Origin: JACTOJ01 sp032335695
GTDB lineage: Bacteria > Bacillota > Clostridia > Clostridiales > Clostridiaceae
DNA: 64,000 bases
Direction: 5' to 3'
NCBI RefSeq assembly: GCF_032335695.1
Contig: NZ_JACTOJ010000004.1
Location: forward strand, 124,001-188,000
Below, piece after piece: positions 9,425-15,989 of this stretch. Every line of letters starts with the position of its first letter. The first letter of the stretch is position 1. The notes below the pieces were generated by a model. The model was not told where the DNA came from and made no database searches. It was given only the letters and a program-made list of their open reading frames with translations. A program made the translations under genes and the position numbers.

Positions 9425-10609
9425 TTAATTATCTGCATATATAGACTCAAACTTAATAATCTGATTTTCCAAGTCATATTTTGATAAATTGTTACTAATA
9501 CCTTTTATAGAAGCTCTTATATAATTTCTTGAAGAAAATTTTTCTATAGCGTTTATTAGTTGTTTGCTATTATTTATTTGAATTTTAATTGAGGTATTGT
9601 CTGTAAGCAATTCAGGAATGCCTCCAATATTCGTGCCAATTACAGGCATCGCATATTTATAAGCTTCTATTACAACTCTTCCAAAAGGTTCATACCATAT
9701 TGACGGAACAATCATTACATCGCTTCTATTAAGAATCTTTTCTTTTTCTTCATCAAAAACTTTCCCTAAATATTTTATTCTTTTATCTTTGTATGCTGAC
9801 TCTTCAACATATTGTTTTAGCGGACCATCTCCGCATATATTCAATCTAATGTTAGGATTTTTTACTTCCTTAAATGCCTCTACAGCAAATTTTATTCCCT
9901 TATGGTAATCTAGGCTCCCCATAAATAAAAACTCAACAAGTCCACTTTCTCTATTAGCTTTTTCATCTAAAATCTTTAAATGCTCTTCATTATTGAAGTC
10001 TATAGCATTGTATACCACTCTTTTTTTAGAGTCCTGAAACATATAATATCTATTTACATGTAAATCAAGTGTAAAATTAGAAGCAGCTGTTACAGTATGA
10101 ACATACTTTGTAAGCAATTTATAGTTAGCCGAATGAAGCTTGCAAAATAATTCGCACTGATCACAAATAGCACCATCTTTCTTCAGTAAAGTGTTCTTTC
10201 GGCATATTCCCCAGTAATCTCTCAGAGTATGAACCACCTTTATATTTCTATCAAAAGCACTTTTCCATATGATTGTTGACAAGTATATCAGATTATTTGT
10301 ATGAACTACATCTGGCTTTATTTCATCTAATATATTATTAATTTTAGATAAAATATAAAAATTCCTTAATTGAATCACTTTTCTGAATGCTTTCCAAGCT
10401 ATGGATTGACTTTTATATGCTAAATCTAATCTTATAACATTTACTCCATTAATAACCTCTATGCTATCACCATCTTTATGCTTATCGCAGGTTAAGACAT
10501 ACACGTCATGTCCCTTCTTGCTTAAGCCTTCTGCCAATAGCTTTACGCTGTGTTCAGTTCCACCTATCATATTAGGATAATAATACGTATTCACTAATAG
10601 TACTTTCAT
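9425..10609 (-). CDS. GT4 family glycosyltransferase
   Basis: 394 aa, GT-B fold. The N-terminus MKVLLVNTYYYPNMIGGTEHSVKLLAEGL with a Gly-rich loop is typical of GT4. A Cys-rich stretch follows HTLRDYWGICRKNTLLKKDG (CDQCELFC), as in many clostridial GT4 proteins. The donor site includes MGSLDYHKGI, GDGPLKQY and EPFGRVVIEAY with the EX7E pair. Start ATG preceded by GGAGG. It is separated from the next gene upstream by about 290 bases that contain a Pho-box-like promoter (10856-10883), so it may have its own regulated transcript. Sugar specificity is unknown. Confidence 0.88.
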   Translation of the reverse strand: MKVLLVNTYYYPNMIGGTEHSVKLLAEGLSKKGHDVYVLTCDKHKDGDSIEVINGVNVIRLDLAYKSQSIAWKAFRKVIQLRNFYILSKINNILDEIKPDVVHTNNLIYLSTIIWKSAFDRNIKVVHTLRDYWGICRKNTLLKKDGAICDQCELFCKLHSANYKLLTKYVHTVTAASNFTLDLHVNRYYMFQDSKKRVVYNAIDFNNEEHLKILDEKANRESGLVEFLFMGSLDYHKGIKFAVEAFKEVKNPNIRLNICGDGPLKQYVEESAYKDKRIKYLGKVFDEEKEKILNRSDVMIVPSIWYEPFGRVVIEAYKYAMPVIGTNIGGIPELLTDNTSIKIQINNSKQLINAIEKFSSRNYIRASIKGISNNLSKYDLENQIIKFESIYADN

Positions 10610-10855
10610 TATACCTCCATCTTTTATAGTTATTAAAGTGACTTACAACGTTTCAGTATAATTAAATACACTTATAAGTATCTAATTCTAATTGAATTTG
10701 TAAATATCTTATGAAATATTAACTGTGATATTCATAATAACCTACTCTGCCTAACTTATGAGATTAAAGTTCAATAAATAAGCTTTATAAGTCACCATGA
10801 CTATTTCTCAATAATTCTGGCTCATCCTCTGAGGATTCTGATGAATTTCATGAGA

Positions 10856-10883
10856 TATATAAATTTTGTTACCTTTTTGTTAA
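10856..10883 (-). promoter_or_regulatory. Pho-box-like direct repeat with -10, upstream of the GT4 gene
   Basis: On the minus strand TTAACA (10883-10878), GTAACA (10872-10867) and TATATA (10861-10856) fall at exact 11-bp steps. The TT(A/T)ACA repeats with 11-bp phasing match the Bacillus PhoP box consensus. A near-copy (26 of 28 bases) with the same geometry stands before ugd at 13221-13248. The remaining roughly 245 bases to the GT4 start hold no clear ORF, only a short palindrome around 10826-10838. Confidence 0.45.
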
Positions 10884-10900
10884 CTTTAGAATTTATTTAA

Positions 10901-11815
10901 TTAGCTATTTTCAATAATATCATCTTTATATAATTGAGGATTTTTCTTAAGTCTCAATAGAATCCTAGAAGACTTATTTACATTCTTGTAATAAAAAAGT
11001 CTTTTCTTATTTTCCTTATTGAATACTGCATTAGTTGATGCATCCTCCTTATGATAAATTCTTATTTTGGGAGTATATAGGATCTTCATATTTTCTTGCA
11101 CTGCAATATAATGAAGTATATCTTCCTCCATATACATAAAAGTTCCGCTGTACATTCCCTTGTAATTTTTCACATACAAAGGAGTAAATATTAGACATGC
11201 ACCATGAAGCTGAACATTTAGCAAAGCTTCTTCCCATTGTTTTTTACTATTCTGTAAATGTCTCTGGGTCTCTACACTTAATGCTTTTTTTAATTTTTGA
11301 TATATACCTCTTAATAGCTTCTCTGTCTTTGTTTCAATCAATATGCAAAGCAACCTATTAATTAAAATGTTCTTTTTTATTTCTTGATCTGAGGCTTCCT
11401 TTATTCTTTGCGGGTTTTGATGACCTTTATCAATAGCTGAAACTATATCAGGTCCCATGATATGTGGCTTTTCAATATTATAAGTTTTTTCTATCACCTT
11501 CAAAAAATCCTTCTGCTTAAGAAATATATCATTATTAATTAATATTATAAAATTCGCCTTTAGCTGCTTTTTAGCATATTCGTATCCTCTATTGTTACCT
11601 TTGGCAAACCCCAGATTTTGGTCATTCCTTATGAAATATACTTTTTTATTATTTGAGTATTTATCTTTTAATAACAAAAAACTATCATTCAAAGAGTTGT
11701 TATCCACAACTACTATTTCATAATTATCATCTTCCAAACTATTGAATATTGAATCTATTGCTTCACTGGTATCAGTATAGGTCATATAGTGTAAAATCAC
11801 AAATACAAATTTCAA
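10901..11815 (-). CDS. GT2 family glycosyltransferase (rhamnosyltransferase-like)
   Basis: About 304 aa, inverting GT-A fold. The motifs VVDNNSLNDS (nucleotide binding) and ILINNDIFL (the DxD-equivalent) are visible, followed by a conserved His-Gly-Ala-Cys segment and YMEEDIL (catalytic-base region). This arrangement fits the GT2 group that includes rhamnosyl- and galactofuranosyltransferases. I prefer TTG 11815 as the start, because AAGGAG lies eight bases upstream of it and directly abuts the alternative GTG at 11824. It follows ugd by 35 bases, so the two are probably co-transcribed. Acceptor and donor are unknown. Confidence 0.85.
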   Translation of the reverse strand: MKFVFVILHYMTYTDTSEAIDSIFNSLEDDNYEIVVVDNNSLNDSFLLLKDKYSNNKKVYFIRNDQNLGFAKGNNRGYEYAKKQLKANFIILINNDIFLKQKDFLKVIEKTYNIEKPHIMGPDIVSAIDKGHQNPQRIKEASDQEIKKNILINRLLCILIETKTEKLLRGIYQKLKKALSVETQRHLQNSKKQWEEALLNVQLHGACLIFTPLYVKNYKGMYSGTFMYMEEDILHYIAVQENMKILYTPKIRIYHKEDASTNAVFNKENKKRLFYYKNVNKSSRILLRLKKNPQLYKDDIIENS

Positions 11816-11850
11816 GTATTCCACTCCTTGTACAATTATCTATGATGATT

Positions 11851-13020
11851 TTAGTCTCTGCAATATAAATCTCTTGTATATACCTTATCTACAACATCCC
11901 CTAATTCCTCAGACATTCTATTAGTAACAATAACCTCTGAAATTTCCTTAAATTCTTCTAAGCTTCTTAAAACCTTAGAATTATAAAAATTGTCCTCCTT
12001 TAGAGTTGGCTCATATACCAAAACTTGGATACCTTTTGCTTTTATTCTTTTCATTACTCCCTGAATAGAGGATTGCCTGAAGTTATCAGAATTAGTTTTC
12101 ATGGTTAATCTATATATACCAACCACCTTAGGCTTCCTTGCTAGAATCATCTCTGCTATATGATCCTTTCTTGTTCTGTTAGCATCTACAATAGCCGCCA
12201 TGATGCTATTAGGTACATCAGCATAATTTGCAAGCAGTTGCTTTGTATCCTTAGGGAGGCAGTAGCCGCCGTAACCAAAGGATGGATTGTTATAATGATC
12301 TCCTATTCTAGGATCTAGACATACCCCCTCTATAATCTGCTTTGTATCAAGTCCTCTCACCTCTGCATAGGTGTCAAGTTCATTGAAATAAGCAACACGC
12401 AAGGCAAGATATGTATTAGCAAATAATTTTATTGCTTCTGCCTCTGTGGAATCGGTAAAAAGCACGGGTATATCCTTCTTTATTGCTCCCTGAGCTAAAA
12501 GCTTTGCAAATCTCTTTGCCCTTTCTGATTGCTCTCCAACCACAATTCTTGAAGGATATAGATTGTCATATAAGGCCTTACCTTCTCTCAAAAATTCAGG
12601 TGAGAAAATAATGTTTTCTGTATCAAACATCTTTCTTACCTTTTTAGTATATCCAACTGGAACTGTAGACTTAATAACCATTATAGCCTCTGGATTTATG
12701 GATAAAACATTGGCTATAACTGCTTCTACTGTTCTTGTATTGAAATAATTCTGCTCTGGATCATAATTAGTAGGAGTAGAAATGATAACATACTCTGCAT
12801 CCTTAAAAGCTTTATAATTGTCTGTTGTAGCAGTCAAATTTAATTCTTTGGTTTCTAGATATTCCTTGATTTCTTTATCTACAATAGGAGACTTCCCATT
12901 ATTTAGCATATTCACTTTTTCCTGAAGTACATCTAGGGCAATCACTTCATTATGCTGCGCTAAAAGAATTGCATTTGATAGTCCCACATAGCCTGTTCCT
13001 GCTATTGTTATTTTGCTCAT
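11851..13020 (-). CDS. ugd: UDP-glucose 6-dehydrogenase
   Basis: 389 aa, the usual length of the short bacterial Ugd form. The NAD-binding motif GTGYVGLS is at residues 8-15, and STVPVGYT lies near 119. The catalytic Cys254 is in GYGGYCLPKDTKQL, with Lys198 (EAIKLFANTYLALR) in the active site. It oxidises UDP-glucose to UDP-glucuronate, giving the locus an acidic sugar donor. Start ATG with GAGGTG upstream. The gene begins its own unit behind a bidirectional terminator and a Pho-box-like promoter. In Bacillus subtilis the homologous tuaD operon (teichuronic acid) is induced by PhoP, so phosphate control is plausible here, but it is inferred. Confidence 0.92.
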   Translation of the reverse strand: MSKITIAGTGYVGLSNAILLAQHNEVIALDVLQEKVNMLNNGKSPIVDKEIKEYLETKELNLTATTDNYKAFKDAEYVIISTPTNYDPEQNYFNTRTVEAVIANVLSINPEAIMVIKSTVPVGYTKKVRKMFDTENIIFSPEFLREGKALYDNLYPSRIVVGEQSERAKRFAKLLAQGAIKKDIPVLFTDSTEAEAIKLFANTYLALRVAYFNELDTYAEVRGLDTKQIIEGVCLDPRIGDHYNNPSFGYGGYCLPKDTKQLLANYADVPNSIMAAIVDANRTRKDHIAEMILARKPKVVGIYRLTMKTNSDNFRQSSIQGVMKRIKAKGIQVLVYEPTLKEDNFYNSKVLRSLEEFKEISEVIVTNRMSEELGDVVDKVYTRDLYCRD

Positions 13021-13220
13021 AGTACACCTCTACCTTTCAATTCATGAATTTATGTCAAAGATAAACAATGCAAATATATTATTTACAACAAATAATCATA
13101 TTAATTAAATTTAAACTTTAACCTGCTCTTAACATAAAAGTTCTTTACTTTTTGACAAATTACGACCATATTAATATAAACCCTTTATAATAATAATTAA
13201 ATACTTTTGTGTGTTATTTG

Positions 13221-13248
13221 TATATAAATTTTGTAACCTTTTTGTAAA
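13221..13248 (-). promoter_or_regulatory. Pho-box-like direct repeat with -10, upstream of ugd
   Basis: On the minus strand TTTACA (13248-13243), GTTACA (13237-13232) and TATATA (13226-13221) are spaced by 11 bp. TTTACA to TATATA (16-base spacer) also reads as a plain sigmaA promoter. The element differs from the one at 10856-10883 at only two positions. The roughly 200-base leader that follows shows no clear structure. Confidence 0.5.
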
Positions 13249-13261
13249 CTTTTATTTAATG

Positions 13262-13320
13262 CCAAATAAATAACTGCCACAAAATTAATTTACGCTAATT
13301 TTGTGGCAGTTATTTTCTCT
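13262..13320. terminator. Strong bidirectional hairpin upstream of ugd
   Basis: Perfect 20-bp arms at 13268-13287 and 13296-13315 around an 8-base loop (13288-13295), AT-rich at the base and GC-rich in the middle (CTGCCAC). T-rich flanks follow on both strands. It ends transcripts arriving from the O-antigen ligase gene and isolates the ugd unit. Confidence 0.8.
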
Positions 13321-13360
13321 GATTTATATTTTATTTTAACACATCTGAGTTATAATCTTA

Positions 13361-13570
13361 CTATGCAGCTTTATTAGAGTTATTGTATAAACTGCTATCG
13401 ATACCTAACCGCTTATTATCCTTAGGTATATTTGTAACCTTCATCTTTGAGAACTGTTTATTAAAGATATAATAGCCGATGCCAACTGCTCCAACTATTA
13501 TGACAAGCAACACTACTACTATAGATATAATTATTTTTTTCTTCCTAGAATTTTTTTCATAGTAAATCTC
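13361..13570 (-). pseudogene. Truncated remnant of a LytR-CpsA-Psr family N-terminus
   Basis: A minus-strand frame of about 69 codons without an ATG, GTG or TTG start: a TGA stands just before it, and the frame begins at about 13570. It encodes a Lys-rich stretch, one membrane helix (IIISIVVVLLVIIVGAVGIG), then YYIFNKQFSKMKVTNIPKDN and a short polar tail ending in TAG at 13361. The helix followed by FNKQFSKMKVTNIPK..LGI looks like the N-terminus of clostridial LCP proteins, which attach glycopolymers to peptidoglycan. The entire catalytic LCP domain is absent. It is either a decayed fragment or a small membrane protein started at a non-standard codon. The LCP resemblance is from memory of the family. 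Confidence 0.4.
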
Positions 13571-13639
13571 TCAATTTTGTGTTTTCACTATGCTCTTTGT
13601 TTCTACATTAAAGCAATGGTTTAAAACATAACCAAAACT

Positions 13640-14860
13640 TTAATTAGAAATTTCGTAGGCTCTGCCGGCAGATATTCCAAGCATTGCCCAATATATAGGT
13701 GCTACGGATATAAAGCTTATATTAAAGAAGGCCTGCATCAAATATCCAGATATGCAGCATAATAATATAATATTAACAAAGCTTTCATTTCTTCGTTTAT
13801 ATAATCCCTTCAATATGTAAAGCACCATACCTAAATATAAAAGCAGCGCAGGTAGACCTTCCGTAAGAGCTATCTGCAAATATTCATTATGAGCTTTGTC
13901 AAATAATATCTTATATTTAGGTTTTCCATTTTTATGATATAATATGCCAAAGGTATCCGGCCCGCTGCCTAATATTGGCTTATCCAAAATCATTGGCAAA
14001 GTTCTTTCCCATATGTATATTCTAGTGGAGCCTGCGGTATCTTCATCTATATTTTTAGCATCATGCACCAACTGTTTTGTCCTATCAGTAAACATATTTT
14101 TATTAGTGATGTTAGCAATGCCAAAGGCAACAGCACATATCATTAAAAATAATATGAGTTTTTTAATATCTACTGCCTTATTCTTAAAGCTAAAATATAA
14201 AAGAACTAAGCTATAGAAGGCAAAAGCTATCCAGGCACTTCTGGTAACACTGCCAAGCATAAGTCCAAATAATAAAATAGAATATACCGCATATCTTCTA
14301 TAGGTTTTCATAATAAATATGCCTATGGATATAGGTAACAGCAAGGTACAATAGGTTCCTACAAAATTTCTCTGCCCAATAGTTGAGGTTACCATATTTC
14401 TAAATTCATTATTTTTTCCATTTAGTAAAGGATTTATATGATAAATCTGAAGTATACCGTATAGGCTTATTACAGCTGAGGATAAAAACACAAAATCAAT
14501 AAGCTTAAAGGAAAGCAATTTATAATTCTTATGAAATATTATAAATATAAAAATATAAGTAATAAGAGAAATCAACCCTTCTCTTGAGCGGGGTACACCA
14601 AATACACTGTAATTTATATTCACAGAAAGAAATGCAGACAAGGTAATAATAACGCCATAAATTGCTACCGATAAATCCAAATTATCAAAATCATATTTAG
14701 ATTTTAAAATAAAAATATCTATAATTATAAATATTAATGTGGAAAATGCAGCCGCGTCAATTTTATAATTATTGAAGATATCCTTGGCACTTGGAGAAAT
14801 TAATAATGGAACCAAAGCAAATATACAAAATGCATAAATATTAAAAATCAGCTTTTTCAT
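13640..14860 (-). CDS. O-antigen ligase / polymerase-like membrane protein
   Basis: About 406 aa with roughly 10-12 membrane helices and a large extracellular loop. It carries the Wzy_C (O-antigen ligase) signature region RTLPMILDKPILGSGPDTFG, followed by HNEYLQIALTEGLPALLLYL (loop His-Asn-Glu). I prefer ATG 14860, because AAGGGGGT stands six bases upstream; the longer frame from 14893 has no ribosome site. Family members polymerise repeat units, ligate glycans to lipid carriers, or act as PglL-type protein O-oligosaccharyltransferases. It follows the membrane-anchored cohesin gene with an 85-base gap and no terminator, so the two are probably co-transcribed. Confidence 0.85.
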   Translation of the reverse strand: MKKLIFNIYAFCIFALVPLLISPSAKDIFNNYKIDAAAFSTLIFIIIDIFILKSKYDFDNLDLSVAIYGVIITLSAFLSVNINYSVFGVPRSREGLISLITYIFIFIIFHKNYKLLSFKLIDFVFLSSAVISLYGILQIYHINPLLNGKNNEFRNMVTSTIGQRNFVGTYCTLLLPISIGIFIMKTYRRYAVYSILLFGLMLGSVTRSAWIAFAFYSLVLLYFSFKNKAVDIKKLILFLMICAVAFGIANITNKNMFTDRTKQLVHDAKNIDEDTAGSTRIYIWERTLPMILDKPILGSGPDTFGILYHKNGKPKYKILFDKAHNEYLQIALTEGLPALLLYLGMVLYILKGLYKRRNESFVNIILLCCISGYLMQAFFNISFISVAPIYWAMLGISAGRAYEISN

Positions 14861-14945
14861 TTTTACCCCCTTACTATGGTTACAATATTCCAATACGAAT
14901 CTATATAAAATTAGGTTTCACTAAGGAGATGACTTTAATTGCTTT

Positions 14946-15896
14946 TTACTTTGAAGTTGATTTTTTTCGTTTGTAGATTATAAGTGCTGCTGTTATGGCT
15001 ATAGTAATAAAAATTAGTCCTATAATTGTAAACTTAGTTTTATTTTCTGCATTCGTAGAATTTAATTTTTTGTTTTCTGGTAATTTAGTTTTATCGCTGC
15101 TTGAAACTTTCAAGCTATTATCTGACTTTGAGGTTGAAGTATTAGCAGTTCCATTAGATGTATTTTTATCAGAATCATTTGAAGATGCTTTGCTATTGTC
15201 TTGTTTACTATTATTATCTCCACTTTTATTAGAGGTATCTGAGGTATTACCAGCATCAGCATTGCTGCTATTTCCGGCATTATTACTATTAGTAGCAGTA
15301 GAATTATTATCATCATAGCTACTGGAACTATTAGAAGTTATTGGTGAAGAGCCCTGCTTGGTATCATTTGACTGATCGGTACCATAGTCTTCAGATACAT
15401 ATTGAATATCTTTAACGTCCTTGTCATAAATGCCAACAGAAAGATTTTTATCATCGGTAGTATTTTTTCCGGAATTAAAGCACACTTTCAAGTTACCTGC
15501 TTTTAATACATTAGCCTTAATAATAACTATATTTCCATTACCTGAAAATCCATCTACTTTTCCTAAGCAAGTAAATATATATCTTGCCAAATTATCGGCT
15601 CCATTTCCTCCGTCTCCTGGATAGCTTTTTTTCTCATATATTGATAGCTTACTGTTATCAATCAAATCTCCTTTTTCCACAGAGGTTATCTTGAGAAAGC
15701 TAGGATCAAATTGAAATTTAATATCTTCTGCGAAAAGATTTTTTATATTATTGGCATATATAGAAATTTGTATGTCTTGTCCTTGCTCAACCTTGCCAAT
15801 GACTTTAACTTGAAGCTTAGTCTGTTCATCTGCAGATGCTGAAATCCCAAAAATCATTAATAAAATTAAAGCAAGCACTGTTATTCTTAGTTTCAA
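14946..15896 (-). CDS. Membrane-anchored cohesin
   Basis: 316 aa, TTG start with GGGGGGA seven bases upstream. A signal peptide (to about 22) is followed by a single type I-like cohesin domain at about 23-165. Recognisable parts are the opening KVEQGQDIQISIYANNIKNL, the strand FQFDPSFLKITSVEKGDL and the closing IIKANVLKAGNLKV. Residues about 170-285 are a Ser/Asn/Thr/Asp-rich linker. A transmembrane helix (about 289-308) and a basic tail, YKRKKSTSK, end the protein. A cohesin held on the membrane by a long flexible stalk would dock dockerin-bearing proteins onto the cell surface. An LPENK sequence before the helix is not a good sortase motif. The five dockerin proteins in this window are the obvious partners. 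Confidence 0.85.
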   Translation of the reverse strand: MKLRITVLALILLMIFGISASADEQTKLQVKVIGKVEQGQDIQISIYANNIKNLFAEDIKFQFDPSFLKITSVEKGDLIDNSKLSIYEKKSYPGDGGNGADNLARYIFTCLGKVDGFSGNGNIVIIKANVLKAGNLKVCFNSGKNTTDDKNLSVGIYDKDVKDIQYVSEDYGTDQSNDTKQGSSPITSNSSSSYDDNNSTATNSNNAGNSSNADAGNTSDTSNKSGDNNSKQDNSKASSNDSDKNTSNGTANTSTSKSDNSLKVSSSDKTKLPENKKLNSTNAENKTKFTIIGLIFITIAITAALIIYKRKKSTSK

Positions 15897-15924
15897 AAGT
15901 ATCCCCCCATAAAATATATAAGTA

Positions 15925-15980
15925 CATTAAATAAAAACTTATACATTAATATAAATTAGATGTATAAGTTTTTATATCAT
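15925..15980 (-). terminator. Terminator after the papain-LRR-dockerin gene
   Basis: Perfect 14-bp arms at 15933-15946 and 15960-15973 (AAAAACTTATACAT) with a 13-base loop. On the minus strand the hairpin ends in a short U-rich tract. It separates the protease gene from the membrane-anchored cohesin gene. Confidence 0.6.
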
Positions 15981-15989
15981 AATTTTATA

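Noticed and set aside
13021..13220. Riboswitch (for example cyclic di-GMP) in the long leader of ugd or the GT4 gene
   Set aside because: No conserved GEMM core or other riboswitch signature was found in either leader.
13541..13560. Short ORF starting at the ATG at 13560
   Set aside because: It stops after nine codons; only the other frame (the LCP-like remnant) continues.
14946..15110. Sortase sorting signal in the cohesin anchor
   Set aside because: LPENK precedes the helix but the Thr-Gly of LPxTG is missing, so a plain membrane anchor is the simpler reading.
14995..15318. Plus-strand Leu-rich ORF of 107 codons
   Set aside because: It is the reverse reading of the Ser/Asn-rich linker and C-terminal helix of the cohesin anchor; repetitive codons keep the opposite frame open.
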